A stretch of DNA of 37,083 nucleotides from an uncultured bacterium (GCA_949292215.1 CASEYW010000124.1:1-37083); one strand, 5' to 3'. Numbered from the stretch's first letter, positions 7,438 through 17,139 are shown. Translations and numbers: made by a program. The notes: generated from the sequence alone by a model not told the origin.

Positions 7438-8255
7438 TTAGCCGGAAAATATGTTTGCAGCGCGGCTTCAATTGCAACCCCCGTCACGCAGAGCGACGGG
7501 GAACAGGCGGAATACGCACGTGCGAGCTGCCCGCAGACATCCCGGTACTCCGGCTCGTATTGATCTCCGCGAAGTTTCAGCACACTGAATACAGATGCCA
7601 CCAGACGCGACAAATCCACCATCATCAAACTCTGCGGAACGGATGATGGATAGATTCTCGCACCGTCCAGATCCCACACTCCGCAGGAACCATCCTTCCG
7701 GAAATAGATGTTTGCCAGTTTGAAATCCCGGTGGATCACATGCTGAAGGTGAATCAATGCCAGCAGCCGGCCAGCCTTGTCCATGATCTCGGACACACAA
7801 GACTCTGGATCAGGAGAATTCAGAAGAACATGATATGCTTCCGTCACATCCTGTTTCCTCTCATTGACCAGATATCCTCCCAGGAGAAGGCGGCAGAAAC
7901 GACGTTCCCCGACTGCAAGAACTGCCGGCGTTTCGATTCCCGCGTGGAAGAGTCGATCGGCGGCTCGTGCCGCACGGAACGCCCGTGCCGGACGGAACAG
8001 ATACCGAAGCGAGAAGCGCAACCCCTTGTTGTTTGTCCGTTTGACAAAGACAGTCCCGCATCCGGGAAGCTCGCAGATGGCGGCTGTGGTCGATTTGGAA
8101 TCCTTCAGTTTTTTTCCGCTTCCGATCAGGCGGTCGAGCTGAGGAAGCGCCTTCCGGAACGCATTCCCGTCGACAGACGAGGAAATCAGGAAGAAAAATC
8201 CTTTCTCCCTGATTTTTCCGGCAACGTATCCAGGCTGTTCGTGCTCTGATCCCAT
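7434..8255 (-). CDS. lipopolysaccharide-kinase-like protein (KdkA/RfaP/InaA fold)
   Basis: The 273-residue protein has the small kinase fold of the LPS core kinases. Visible parts are FVKR with a likely ATP-binding Lys72, the catalytic loop VIHRDFKLANIYF (173-185, HRD Asp177 and Asn182), and the metal-binding WDLDGAR (194-200, Asp197), followed by the VDLSRLVASVF helix typical of the family. Members phosphorylate Kdo or heptose in the lipid A core at the inner membrane; a RIO-like or other small-molecule kinase is the alternative. The ATG at 8255 is preceded by GAGAGG. It lies 10 bases after a CE7-type esterase gene and overlaps comEC by four bases, so the three are co-transcribed. No substrate can be derived from the sequence. 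Confidence 0.78.
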   Translation of the reverse strand: MGSEHEQPGYVAGKIREKGFFFLISSSVDGNAFRKALPQLDRLIGSGKKLKDSKSTTAAICELPGCGTVFVKRTNNKGLRFSLRYLFRPARAFRAARAADRLFHAGIETPAVLAVGERRFCRLLLGGYLVNERKQDVTEAYHVLLNSPDPESCVSEIMDKAGRLLALIHLQHVIHRDFKLANIYFRKDGSCGVWDLDGARIYPSSVPQSLMMVDLSRLVASVFSVLKLRGDQYEPEYRDVCGQLARAYSACSPSLCVTGVAIEAALQTYFPAK

Positions 8256-8265
8256 GCAACACCTC

Positions 8266-9477
8266 TCATTTCAAATTGCGCATGACAAAACGGTCCAGCG
8301 CTGTGCGGACGCATTCAAGAGATTCGTGTCCCATCTGATAATGCAGAGAGAGTTCTTTCTGTTCCGAAGGACAACTGTTGAACACTGCCATCACGCCATC
8401 AGCCTTGCATACATTATCGATCAGTCCGGCCACAATCATCACCGGAATCCGCAGGCGTGATGCAAAACTGCAATTGTCAAAATAGGGCAGAGTCTTCTCA
8501 TACGCAGCCCTCTTTTCCGAGCGGCAAGGCATCGCGCTCTGACAGGGCCAGCCTCCGTTGAACATGTCTGATCCTGCTGGAATCCATGATGCCAGAACAC
8601 TTACTCGACGATCCAGATACGCACCGGCAAATGACTGCCATGCCCCCTGGCTTCCCCCGTAAACAATCAGATTGCGACCGTCCCATTCCGGTTGCGACGC
8701 AATCGCGTCAATCGCCCGTTTCATCCGCAGAAACATTCCCAGAGCATATGCTTTCTCCGGATTTCCCGAATCGAACCCGCGAGCTGGATAATTCAGCAGC
8801 ACCCCCTCTGAAAGAGTCCGGTAATAAGAAGAATCGCGTCCGTTTTCGATTCCGTGGGCATTGATGTCGAGTGCAAGAAATCCGCGTGGAGCCCAGTACT
8901 GGGCGGTTCCGACTCCGGCAGACCGCACTCCAGCTCCCTGCGGCACAATAATCGCAGGCAGTTTCCCCGATCTGTGCACCGGACGCAGCAATTCCCCGCG
9001 GACAGGCGCTCCTACGCAATCGGCAGTAAGATCAAATGCCTCAATCTCCGGCCCGGAAGACGGAAGCGGTTGAAGTTTCAAGTTCAGGGGAAGAGCCGAA
9101 AGCAACTCTTTCTGACGATTCCAGAACGCATCAAAATCTGCCGGTGCCGGCAGAGAAGCCTTCAACCCTTCCGGAGCCACCAGAACGCCGATCTCCTGAT
9201 TGTACGCATCCCCTTCTTCCGAAACAAAACGGAATGCACATTTCAGATAAGCCGGTACAGGTGAAGAGCAGACCATGTACGGAACCCGGTTCTCTAGATG
9301 AATCACGCCTTCTTCCACCGGCTCCGTCAGATTCCGGAAAAGAGTCCAGTGAATTTCACCACGGTACAAAGGGGTTTCATTACAGTAAACGGTCGGGAAA
9401 AAGAAAACTTTTTCATTGACCGCAGCCACTCCCTCCTGACGGGAACCGGTTACGGTCATTCGATAGGTGTTCGGCAT
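8266..9477 (-). CDS. acetyl xylan esterase / cephalosporin-C deacetylase family (CE7) hydrolase
   Basis: This 403-residue alpha/beta hydrolase has an N-terminal beta-sandwich-like region (1 to about 105), the CE7 entry helix PADFDAFWNRQKELL (112-126), and a catalytic domain with GGSQGAW (274-280, nucleophile Ser276), Asp354 in AGLIDNVC and His384 in MGHESLE. RGFLALDINAHGIENG (198-213) is typical of acetyl xylan esterases. It would remove acetyl groups from plant xylan or oligosaccharides. I see no signal peptide, so it probably acts on imported oligosaccharides in the cytoplasm. The ATG has GGAGAAG 8 bases upstream. A possible promoter on the minus strand, TTGCAT then TACATT with 17 bases between, lies about 40-75 bases upstream but is weak. 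It is the first gene of the operon with the kinase and comEC. Confidence 0.88.
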   Translation of the reverse strand: MPNTYRMTVTGSRQEGVAAVNEKVFFFPTVYCNETPLYRGEIHWTLFRNLTEPVEEGVIHLENRVPYMVCSSPVPAYLKCAFRFVSEEGDAYNQEIGVLVAPEGLKASLPAPADFDAFWNRQKELLSALPLNLKLQPLPSSGPEIEAFDLTADCVGAPVRGELLRPVHRSGKLPAIIVPQGAGVRSAGVGTAQYWAPRGFLALDINAHGIENGRDSSYYRTLSEGVLLNYPARGFDSGNPEKAYALGMFLRMKRAIDAIASQPEWDGRNLIVYGGSQGAWQSFAGAYLDRRVSVLASWIPAGSDMFNGGWPCQSAMPCRSEKRAAYEKTLPYFDNCSFASRLRIPVMIVAGLIDNVCKADGVMAVFNSCPSEQKELSLHYQMGHESLECVRTALDRFVMRNLK

Positions 9478-9557
9478 TTGAACTTCTCCGTTTTTTCTGT
9501 AAAATAAAGAATGGAAACAATGTATTCGAAAAGTTGTGAAAATGCAAATGAAAACAA

Positions 9558-9587
9558 TAAAAAAGGCGCCTTGCGGCGCCTTTTTTT
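9558..9587 (-). terminator. terminator of the V-type ATPase operon (possibly bidirectional)
   Basis: AAAAAGGCGCC and its exact complement form an 11-bp stem around a TTGC loop, with T runs on both strands. On the minus strand it lies 18 bases after the proteolipid stop codon. On the plus strand no gene ends here, so it primarily serves the ATPase operon. Confidence 0.92.
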
Positions 9588-9604
9588 CCGGTCTGCGTCT
9601 CGAA

Positions 9605-10129
9605 TCAGAAGGAACTGAGAAGCACGATCGCGAATGCCATCACGAAGATTGCAACGGTTTCCACGATACCGAGAACCATCAGCTGATTGGTGAAGCCTTT
9701 TCCCGTTTCCGCAAACGCATCCGCGGCGGCGGCTGCGGAAAGTCCCTGCCAGAGAGCAGAAACACCCATCGCGATACCGGAAAGGATACCGACCATCATG
9801 TAGACATACCAGCTTCCGGCCTTCGAAAGATCGGCGCCCATGATAATGAACATGATGATCATACCGTAAATCGTCTGGGAAAGCGGAGCTCCGGCAAAGA
9901 TGAGGAGCTGGAACGGAGCGGGCTTGTTCTGCGCATAGCATTTCTTCCACGCGCCGATCGCCGAGCATCCGGCGGCTCCGCAACCGTAGGCGGACCCGAT
10001 CGCGGCAAATCCGATTGACGAGAAAGCGGCTGCGAAAACAAGCGCCTTCTGAATGTAGTCAGCAACAACGGGGGCGGCCTGCTGTGCTGCGGCTGCGGCG
10101 TCTGCCGCCTGTGCGAGAACCATACTCAT
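9605..10129 (-). CDS. atpK: V-type ATP synthase subunit K (proteolipid)
   Basis: The 174-residue protein is a duplicated proteolipid with four membrane helices in two hairpins. The second hairpin carries the ion-binding carboxylate Glu157 in LGIVETVAIF; the first, in the matching place, has APLSQTIYG (81-89) with no acid. This single-carboxylate double hairpin matches NtpK of V-type Na+-ATPases, and Ser84, Gln85 and perhaps Gln128 fall where Na+ ligands occur in Enterococcus NtpK, although the matching leucine is Ala. Ion choice (Na+ or H+) is therefore open. It forms the membrane rotor ring. It is the last gene of the operon, 23 bases after subunit I, with AGGAGATG just upstream, and ends before a strong terminator. 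Confidence 0.95.
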   Translation of the reverse strand: MSMVLAQAADAAAAAQQAAPVVADYIQKALVFAAAFSSIGFAAIGSAYGCGAAGCSAIGAWKKCYAQNKPAPFQLLIFAGAPLSQTIYGMIIMFIIMGADLSKAGSWYVYMMVGILSGIAMGVSALWQGLSAAAAADAFAETGKGFTNQLMVLGIVETVAIFVMAFAIVLLSSF

Positions 10130-10152
10130 TTTTTACATCTCCTGTGTTTGTT

Positions 10153-12009
10153 TTATTTTGGTGATTGATCTGTTGTATTTTTCTTGGTTTTAGCAAACGG
10201 TTTGTAACGGATTCCACCCCACTGCATTTCCATGTGGTTTGAGAATTCCAGAGTATTCAGTCGGATCGCATGCACAAGCACGCCGAGGAAGCCGAGCGCA
10301 ATGTTCAGGATATGCCCGAACACGGCAATCAGGATCAGCCCGAGAAGTCCGATGACATACAGGCTGGACGGCAGCGCTCCGAGCACCATTCCGCCCATCT
10401 TGTTGAAGTTTTCCGCAATGTACGTTCCCGAAAGACCGACCGCGAACAGGCGGATGTACGAAAGCACATCCACAAAACTGCCAATCAGCGCAAACGGGAG
10501 ATTCAGCGCGGCTTCCGCGGAAATGGTTCCGACAATCAGCACAACGCCGATTCCATAGAACCAGAACGCAAACTGCGGAAAGGTTCCGGGAAACACAATC
10601 AGATTCACTGCCGTGAAGAAGTTTCCCCAGATCAGCAGCGCCCAGCCGAGATTCCCCAGCGCGCGCCAGCTCTTCCTCAGATCGGAAATCGTCTTGAACA
10701 GACGCGCCGCCGAAAGCTGAAGCGCCGCAAGAAGGAAGCAGAGCCATTGAATAAACTTGTCCTTGATCCCGCTCATGCTCTTAAGGTGCAGTTTCTCCGC
10801 CAGTTCGCAGGCTAGCGGACTGTTTGCCGGATCCGCCAGGAAATTCATCCCGCGCATCCATTCCGGCAGGACGCTCCGCGGCACACCGAACCAGGAACCA
10901 TTCAGCCAGCCCCAGATCAGAGACGTGCACGACAACATCAGGAAAAGACTCAGCGGCAGACGCGCCGCCTCTTTTCCTCTGCACACCGTATACTTGCAGG
11001 CAAGTGCAACGGCAATGAACACAACACCATAACCGGCATCACCTATGAGCATTCCGAAGAAAATCGGAAAGAAAATCAGGAAAAACAGATTCACATCGCT
11101 TTCCCGATAGCCGGGAGTCACACCGATGAAATCAAACAGCGGATCCATGATATCGAGCCACTTCGGTTTCCGAATGCAGGTCGGAACATTGGGATCATCA
11201 AGCTCCGGATCGGAAATCAGCAGAGCCCAGCCTTCCTTTCGTGCCGCATCCCGCAGACGATCCACACAGTCTGCAGGAACATAGCCGGAAAGATACGAAA
11301 TCGCACCACTGACCTCCATGCCGTCACGGTTTTCCGCGAATTCGAGTTTCTCTTCCACGTCAGTCTTATACTGGCGAACTGCCGGAAGCGATGCGGCAAG
11401 GGAATTCAACTCCTCATCCAGTTGCGCAAGATGATCATTCTGGGATTGAATTTCATTCTCCAGTCTGCTGAGCGGCATTTCCGGAAGGGATACGACCGTG
11501 AAGTTTTTCAGATCGATTTTTTCCCGGGAGACCAGTACGAAATAGGCAAGCGTCGCATCCTCGGAGATCACGGTCAACGACGCCCCCTCCGGAGCCTCCG
11601 GAATATTTTTCACAGAAGAAGTACAGAGCGATACGTACACTCCTTCCGACTCCAGGCGACGAATCTGCTTCGGAGAGAAATTTCCCCACGGCCGAACCCG
11701 TTCCAGTTCCTTGTTCAGCGCATCCCGGGATTTCTCGGTGGCCGAAATATCATCCAGAATCGCATTGACCCGGTCGACAACCTGTTCGGCATTCTGTCCG
11801 CCCGCATTCTTCTCCGGCTTGCGCTCCAGAAGAGCAAGACCGGCACGATTGATCGCGGCAAGACGCCCCGAAAGAGCACCGACATCTTCCGTATCGGCAT
11901 TTTTCAGCACGGAAACATGCATGATCGAAAGATCACGGAGCGCTTCCAGAGTCCGGACTTTCTGGGAATCCAGGCAGAGAAGCGTAACTTTTTTCATTTC
12001 CACTATCAT
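10153..12009 (-). CDS. atpI: V-type ATP synthase subunit I (a-subunit, stator)
   Basis: The 618-residue protein has a soluble N-terminal half with coiled-coil stretches (about residues 50-110 and 205-240) and a C-terminal half of about seven membrane helices. IGDAGYGVVF in the membrane part and DVLSYIRLFAVGLSG (about 513-527) are typical; the Arg in SYIRLF is expected to face the proteolipid carboxylate. It links the peripheral stalk to the ring and provides the ion half-channels. I chose ATG 12009, which overlaps the subunit D stop as ATGA and has AGGAG 8 bases upstream; a longer reading to 12114 would lie inside subunit D. Another in-frame ATG at 11997 is possible. Confidence 0.93.
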   Translation of the reverse strand: MIVEMKKVTLLCLDSQKVRTLEALRDLSIMHVSVLKNADTEDVGALSGRLAAINRAGLALLERKPEKNAGGQNAEQVVDRVNAILDDISATEKSRDALNKELERVRPWGNFSPKQIRRLESEGVYVSLCTSSVKNIPEAPEGASLTVISEDATLAYFVLVSREKIDLKNFTVVSLPEMPLSRLENEIQSQNDHLAQLDEELNSLAASLPAVRQYKTDVEEKLEFAENRDGMEVSGAISYLSGYVPADCVDRLRDAARKEGWALLISDPELDDPNVPTCIRKPKWLDIMDPLFDFIGVTPGYRESDVNLFFLIFFPIFFGMLIGDAGYGVVFIAVALACKYTVCRGKEAARLPLSLFLMLSCTSLIWGWLNGSWFGVPRSVLPEWMRGMNFLADPANSPLACELAEKLHLKSMSGIKDKFIQWLCFLLAALQLSAARLFKTISDLRKSWRALGNLGWALLIWGNFFTAVNLIVFPGTFPQFAFWFYGIGVVLIVGTISAEAALNLPFALIGSFVDVLSYIRLFAVGLSGTYIAENFNKMGGMVLGALPSSLYVIGLLGLILIAVFGHILNIALGFLGVLVHAIRLNTLEFSNHMEMQWGGIRYKPFAKTKKNTTDQSPK

Positions 12010-12614
12010 GCTACGGTCTCCTGCAATTTTTTCTTGGCGATCTTGGAGCGTGCCACAGCGGCAGTGTCCATATCGCCGAGATAAATCTGAATGGCACGGA
12101 TATTCTCCTTGCATTCAGGGATTTTGACCTTTTCAAAGAGGTTCACGCGCTGGGTTGTGACCCGCAGTTCATCCGCGATCAGTTCATACTGTCTGCGGAT
12201 GATCTCCCGCTCCTCCTGGATGGAAACGATCTTTTTCACGGATTCCACGGCATCATCCAGCCACGGTTCATCGGCGAAAAGATCAAACGGTTTGAACTCG
12301 AAAATAACCTCTTTGAAAACCGGCACGTCAACACCGGCGATGTTCTGTTCGCCGGTCACGACCTCCTTGACGGAGAGATTCTGTTCGATTCGTCCGACCG
12401 CGGCAGAATCCCCGAAGAGTGCAGTCCACGACCGCAAAGCATCCTTTGTGGCGTGTTCAAACTCCCGGTTTTTCTCAATGCGTTCGAGACAAGTCCGCAT
12501 TTCCAGCTGGAGCTGCTGCTTCTTCAACTGAAGAGTCGGCAGGAAGCGCTGGAACTGTTTCAGCGAATCCCTCTCCTGCTTCAATGCTGTTTTTGTCAGT
12601 TTGACTTTCGGCAT
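12006..12614 (-). CDS. atpD: V-type ATP synthase subunit D (central stalk)
   Basis: The 202-residue protein begins MPKVKLTKTALKQERDSLK, the typical start of V/A-type subunit D, and is mostly long alpha helix at both ends (about 5-75 and 130-195), as expected for the coiled-coil rotor shaft inside the A3B3 hexamer. It couples ATP hydrolysis or synthesis to ring rotation. It begins 17 bases after subunit B, with a GGGGGA site before the ATG, and overlaps subunit I by four bases. In other V-type enzymes D binds subunit F; no F gene is recognisable here. Confidence 0.93.
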   Translation of the reverse strand: MPKVKLTKTALKQERDSLKQFQRFLPTLQLKKQQLQLEMRTCLERIEKNREFEHATKDALRSWTALFGDSAAVGRIEQNLSVKEVVTGEQNIAGVDVPVFKEVIFEFKPFDLFADEPWLDDAVESVKKIVSIQEEREIIRRQYELIADELRVTTQRVNLFEKVKIPECKENIRAIQIYLGDMDTAAVARSKIAKKKLQETVA

Positions 12615-12631
12615 TCTATCCCCCGCTCAGG

Positions 12632-13924
12632 TCATTTCGGCCAGAATTTTTCGACAAGCTCGGTTTTAATACCCGTTTCAGTTTTGTCAAAGCAGTCGGC
12701 GAGGATTTTCCAGCCCTCGTCCAACGCTTTTTCCAGCGGGATGTTGACGGAAAGATCCATCATCTGCTTCTCGAACTTGACACCGTATTCCAGAAGTTTC
12801 TTATCCCAGTTGCTCATCTGGAATCCCATCGACTGCTTTTCGAGCGTTTCCTTGTAATCGGAATAGAAGCGGATCATGGTATCCATAATGGCGCGGTGGT
12901 CCTCGCGAGTCCTGCCATTGACCTGCTGTTTCAGACGGCTCAGGGAACCGAACGGCTCAATGCGTCCATTCTTGAGATAGAACTGCCCTTCGGTGATATA
13001 ACCGGTGTTGTCGGGGATCGGGTGAGTGACGTCGTCGCCGGGCATGGTTGTTACAGTGAGGATCGTGATGGAGCCTGCTCCGTCGAAGTCGACTGCCTTT
13101 TCGTAACGGGATGCCAGCTGAGAATAGAGGTCGCCGGGATAACCGCGGTTTGATGGAATCTGTTCCATCGTGATTGCAATTTCCTTAAGGGCATCGGCAA
13201 AGTTCGTCATATCGGTGAGCAGCACAAGCACGCGCTTCTTTTCCAGAGCATACTTTTCCGCAACCGCCAGACACATATCCGGAACCAGCAGGCATTCCAC
13301 CACCGGGTCGGACGCCGTATGAATGAACAGCACCGAGCGCGAGAGTGCACCGTGCTCGTCCAGCACATTCTTGAAATAGAGATAATCGTCGTATTTGAGT
13401 CCCATTCCGCCGAGGATGATCACATCGACTTCCGCCTGCATCGCGATCCGCGCGAGGAGCTCATTATACGGCTCGCCGGCGACCGAGAAAATCGGAAGTT
13501 TCTGGGATTCGACCAGCGTGTTGAACAAGTCGATCATCGGGATACCGGTCCGGATCATCTTCCGGGGAATGATACGCTTTGCCGGATTCACGGAAGGTCC
13601 GCCGATGTCAATCTGATCGGTCGTGATCGCCGGACGGGAGTCACGCGGATTTCCGGCTCCGTTGAAGACGCGTCCGAGCAGATCCTCGGAGGAGGAAACC
13701 TTCATCGGATGCCCGAGAAAACGGACCTCGTCTCCCGTGCTGATTCCGCGGGAACCTGCGAACACCTGCAGAAACACTTTGTTGTCCTGAAGACGAATCA
13801 CCTGCGCCAGAGAAATGCCGCGGGAGCTCGTTACTTCGGCAAGATCGTTGTAAGCAACGTTATCCGCTTCGACGGTAATCACGTTACCGGCGATCTGAAT
13901 GATTTTGTGGTAAACCTTACGCAT
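12632..13924 (-). CDS. atpB: V-type ATP synthase subunit B (non-catalytic)
   Basis: The 430-residue protein starts [20 protein letters not shown], runs through [12 protein letters not shown] (about 83-94) and [20 protein letters not shown], and contains the [22 protein letters not shown] region of the V/A-type B subunits, in which the P-loop is not canonical. It forms the regulatory partner of subunit A in the A3B3 head. The ATG at 13924 overlaps the end of subunit A by eight bases and has AAGGAGAG eight bases upstream; this excludes a longer in-frame reading to 14077 that would lie inside subunit A. Confidence 0.96.
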   Translation of the reverse strand: MRKVYHKIIQIAGNVITVEADNVAYNDLAEVTSSRGISLAQVIRLQDNKVFLQVFAGSRGISTGDEVRFLGHPMKVSSSEDLLGRVFNGAGNPRDSRPAITTDQIDIGGPSVNPAKRIIPRKMIRTGIPMIDLFNTLVESQKLPIFSVAGEPYNELLARIAMQAEVDVIILGGMGLKYDDYLYFKNVLDEHGALSRSVLFIHTASDPVVECLLVPDMCLAVAEKYALEKKRVLVLLTDMTNFADALKEIAITMEQIPSNRGYPGDLYSQLASRYEKAVDFDGAGSITILTVTTMPGDDVTHPIPDNTGYITEGQFYLKNGRIEPFGSLSRLKQQVNGRTREDHRAIMDTMIRFYSDYKETLEKQSMGFQMSNWDKKLLEYGVKFEKQMMDLSVNIPLEKALDEGWKILADCFDKTETGIKTELVEKFWPK

Positions 13925-15656
13925 TGACACATCTCTCCTTGATTTTCGCAGCGATTGCCTCTTCGCCCTTTTTGAATTTATCCGAGTTGTACGGAGAATA
14001 ATTCCAGTCCGTGAAGAGCTGGCGGAGCTCAAGGAAGAAGCGTCTTGCCTGGTCCTTGTCGTCGAACTTGAACTCATCCTTCAGAACGTCGACAACATGT
14101 TTGAACACATACTGCTGACGATCCGCGCTCGTGGCGGCATCCACTTCATCAAACGTGTTCTGCTGCAGATAGACAAAGTCAAGGAACTCGCTCTTCAGGT
14201 AGATCACAAAGTCTCCGATGTGAGTTCCCTCCTCACCGACCACCTTCATCATCTGGTTGATCTCGTTGCCTCGCCGGAGAATTCCGCGGGCATACGCAAC
14301 CTCTTTCGGATCGACAACGCTCTTGTAATGGCTCCAGCTTTCAAGCGGATGAATCGCCGGATAACGCCGCGCGGATGAACGTTCGCGGGAAAGTCCGAGA
14401 AATGCTCCCACGACTTTCAAGGTTGCCTGCGTCACAGGCTCTTCGAAGTTGCCGCCCGCGGGACTGACCGCACCGCCGATCGTGACCGAACCTTTCGAAC
14501 CGTCATTCAGCACAACGAGTCCGGCACGTTCATAAAATTCAGCGATACGGGATTCGAGATATGCCGGGAAGGCCTCTTCACCGGGAATTTCCTCCAAGCG
14601 GCCGGACATTTCGCGGAGCGCCTGCGCCCAGCGGGAAGTGGAGTCTGCCAGCAGCAGGGAATTCAATCCCATCTGCCGGTAATACTCCGCAAGGGTCACT
14701 GCGGTATAGACGGATGCCTCACGCGCTGCAACCGGCATCGAACTGGTGTTGCAGATGATGATGGAACGGTCGATCAGCGGTTTGCCCGTCCGCGGGTCTT
14801 CGAGATGGGGAAATTCCCGGAGGATTTCCACCACTTCACCTGCGCGCTCGCCGCAAGCCGCAATCACGACGACATCCGCCTCAGCATACCGGCTGATCGA
14901 ATGCTGAAGAACCGTCTTGCCGGCGCCGAAGGGCCCCGGGGTACAGAAAGTGCCACCTTTCGCAACCGGGAAGAAGGTGTCGATGGTACGCATCTGGGTG
15001 ATCATCGGCTCCACCGGCATCAGTTTTTCTTTATAACAGGAGATTGGAATCTTGACCGGCCACTCCTGAACCATTGTCACAATGCGTTCCTCGCCTTTGG
15101 AGTTTTTGACTTTTGCCATCGTGTCGGTCAGCTTGTAAACGCCTTTCGGAGCAATCTCCGTAACTTCCCAGGTTCCCTGGAAGGCAAAGGGAAGCATGAT
15201 GTAATGTTTGAAGATTCCTTCAGGAACGTATCCGAGACGATCGGATGCCGCGACTTTGTCGCCTACCTTCGCCATCGGAGTGAACTCCCAGGTGGAGTTG
15301 TAGTCAAGCGGGTCCATGTAGAGTCCGCGCTGGAGGAAGAACCCGGCTTTTTCCGCAAGTTTCGGAAGCGGATTCTGGAGACCATCGTAGACCTGGGTGA
15401 GAAGGCCGGGGCCGAGCTTGACGCTGAGCAGGGTGTCGGTAAATTCCACGGCGTCGCCGACCTTGAGTCCGGCGGAGCTTTCGAAGATCTGGAGGTCAGC
15501 TCTGGAACCTCTGACCCGGATGACTTCGCATTTAAGCCTGACGTCGCCGATGATGGCGAACGCGACTTCGTTCTGTGTGACGTGGGAATCGAATTCGACG
15601 GTCAGCAGATTGCCGTTGACGCCGACGATCCGTCCCATTTTCTTGTTTTCGAGCAT
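13917..15656 (-). CDS. atpA: V-type ATP synthase subunit A (catalytic)
   Basis: The 579-residue protein is a full-length catalytic A subunit. The P-loop GPFGAGKT is at 241-248 and the catalytic-Glu motif [11 protein letters not shown] at 267-277. The non-homologous insert typical of V/A-type A subunits lies before the P-loop (about 115-190), with [17 protein letters not shown]-type conserved Ser and Arg regions ([24 protein letters not shown], broken here for length) lie around residue 340-360. The start at 15656 has GGGAG 11 bases upstream; ATG at codon 7 is a less likely alternative. It follows the DUF2764 gene by 60 bases. Confidence 0.97.
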   Translation of the reverse strand: MLENKKMGRIVGVNGNLLTVEFDSHVTQNEVAFAIIGDVRLKCEVIRVRGSRADLQIFESSAGLKVGDAVEFTDTLLSVKLGPGLLTQVYDGLQNPLPKLAEKAGFFLQRGLYMDPLDYNSTWEFTPMAKVGDKVAASDRLGYVPEGIFKHYIMLPFAFQGTWEVTEIAPKGVYKLTDTMAKVKNSKGEERIVTMVQEWPVKIPISCYKEKLMPVEPMITQMRTIDTFFPVAKGGTFCTPGPFGAGKTVLQHSISRYAEADVVVIAACGERAGEVVEILREFPHLEDPRTGKPLIDRSIIICNTSSMPVAAREASVYTAVTLAEYYRQMGLNSLLLADSTSRWAQALREMSGRLEEIPGEEAFPAYLESRIAEFYERAGLVVLNDGSKGSVTIGGAVSPAGGNFEEPVTQATLKVVGAFLGLSRERSSARRYPAIHPLESWSHYKSVVDPKEVAYARGILRRGNEINQMMKVVGEEGTHIGDFVIYLKSEFLDFVYLQQNTFDEVDAATSADRQQYVFKHVVDVLKDEFKFDDKDQARRFFLELRQLFTDWNYSPYNSDKFKKGEEAIAAKIKERCVNA

Positions 15657-15716
15657 ATTCTATGAATCTCCCGTTTTAATTCTTGATTCCGGTTCAGAGA
15701 ACGCACAGCTCCCCGC

Positions 15717-16262
15717 TCAGACAGCCTCTTTTTCCTTCCGCACTCCGGCGGCGGCATGATCGAGGTTTCCAGCCGCCTGATCCGCGGACCTTGCCTTCCA
15801 TTTCAACAGTATCTCAAGCTTCAGTTTGTATGCGCACAGCACATCGAAATCGAAGCGGTGACCGAGTTCCAGCTCCTCCAGTTTCGTCCATCTGCCGAAA
15901 TCCAGCAGTTTTTCCCGTTCCAGCGGATTCTCTGCGGCAAAGGCGTCGCGGACAAAACGGTCCGCCTCTGTGTCATAAGCAAAATCCCGCAGATAGGGAG
16001 CGGGATCAACGCCGAGACGCGCAGCCCGCTGCTTCGCAATCGAATTTCTGAAGGAGACTTCCCATTTCACATAGTTCGCAGCAAGCGATTTTGCCGGGAA
16101 AACGGATCCGTCCTGCGCGGACAGGCTCAGAGCTTTGAACAATTCCGCTTTTTTCGCAGACAGAAACGACTCAGCGGAAGAAAGCAGTTCCTCCATGCTC
16201 AAAAGCGGAGTCTCCTCCCGCTTCAGCATCGGCAGGGACGCCAGCAATGCAAACAGTACCAT
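15717..16262 (-). CDS. DUF2764 family protein of the V-type ATPase operon
   Basis: The 181-residue protein begins with FALLASLPMLKREETPLLSMEELL, of which LLASLPML plus a following PxxSxEE is the family's N-terminal hallmark; the rest is helical with many Lys, Glu and Leu. DUF2764 genes sit between subunits E and A in V-type ATPase operons of Bacteroidetes, Chlamydiae and spirochaetes. The function is not established. Because this operon has no recognisable subunit C, a role as the socket between ring and shaft is attractive, but that is inference from position and the missing gene. It lies 22 bases after subunit E and 60 bases before subunit A. Confidence 0.8.
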   Translation of the reverse strand: MVLFALLASLPMLKREETPLLSMEELLSSAESFLSAKKAELFKALSLSAQDGSVFPAKSLAANYVKWEVSFRNSIAKQRAARLGVDPAPYLRDFAYDTEADRFVRDAFAAENPLEREKLLDFGRWTKLEELELGHRFDFDVLCAYKLKLEILLKWKARSADQAAGNLDHAAAGVRKEKEAV

Positions 16263-16284
16263 CGTTCAGCTCCGGTTAACAGGT

Positions 16285-16893
16285 TCAGCCCTTGATCGCC
16301 GCGGCAAGTTTCGGTCCGACGAAGGCACAAATCACATCGGCAAGCGCATCATCACTGAAATCCAGAAACACATCCGTTCCCTTGAACCCGATCTGAAGCC
16401 CGGAGGCAAAATCGTTTCCGACGGTGATCTCCGGATTCACACGAAGCCCCGCCAGAAGCGAACCTTTCAAAAGTGAAGCAAGACGGTCCGCATCCTTCGG
16501 CGCAAGCAGAAGCTCCACCGTGGCATCGCCAACGGGATTCTTCTCGCGATATGCCTTGACCATTTCCAATACAATCTGACTCATCAGCTCGGGAGTCATC
16601 GCATCGCCGATGCAGTCGGCGGTCAGTTTTCTCAAGCGAGCTTCAATGTCGGAACGGAGAGCGATGATCACATCGCGGGCGGCCTGACGGATCGCGGCGG
16701 CACCTTTCGCCTCGCTGACCTCGGCCTCCTCTCCGGCCTTCTTCACAATGGCTTCCGCCTGTTTTTTCGCTTCTTCGACAATCCGGGCGGCTTCCGCTTT
16801 GGCGTCGGCGATAATTCTGCTCTTTTCCGATTCGGCCTTTTCGATCCCTTCCGTCTGGATCTTGTCCAAAAGACCCTGCAATTCTTCAGCCAT
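16285..16893 (-). CDS. atpE: V-type ATP synthase subunit E (peripheral stalk)
   Basis: The 202-residue protein has a long, Ala/Glu/Lys-rich N-terminal coiled coil (about 5-75, with repeats such as AKAEAARIVEEAKKQAEAIV) and a globular C-terminal domain, the plan of V/A-type subunit E. It tethers the A3B3 head to the membrane stator. I prefer ATG 16893 (MAEELQ) because AGGAGG lies eight bases upstream; ATG 16899 is only two bases from that site. It is the first gene of the operon. Upstream on the minus strand, TTTTAA and TACTAT with 17 bases between make only a weak promoter candidate. The usual stalk partner (subunit G/H) is not seen. Confidence 0.92.
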   Translation of the reverse strand: MAEELQGLLDKIQTEGIEKAESEKSRIIADAKAEAARIVEEAKKQAEAIVKKAGEEAEVSEAKGAAAIRQAARDVIIALRSDIEARLRKLTADCIGDAMTPELMSQIVLEMVKAYREKNPVGDATVELLLAPKDADRLASLLKGSLLAGLRVNPEITVGNDFASGLQIGFKGTDVFLDFSDDALADVICAFVGPKLAAAIKG

Positions 16894-17110
16894 CTGCATG
16901 ACCTCCTATGTTATTTTTTGTACCGATCATCATAGTATCCTTGTAAAATACACCTTAAAAGTGAAAAAACAAGACTGTCATGTTACTTTTTCACAGCACC
17001 TTTTCTCATTTTTCCGTTTCTTTGTTTTCCTGCCTCAACAAATAGAAAAGATAGCACAGAAAACTGACCGGATCATGACCCGGGAATGACTTTTCGATCA
17101 TTCTTTTTTC

Positions 17111-17139
17111 TTGCATTCCGCTTCACAGTCTTTTATATT
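17111..17139 (+). promoter_or_regulatory. possible promoter for the TM2-domain gene
   Basis: TTGCAT (17111-17116) and TATATT (17134-17139) are separated by 17 bases. The -10 box matches five of six consensus bases, the -35 only three. The ATG lies 27 bases after the -10 box, close to the expected start site. Confidence 0.4.
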
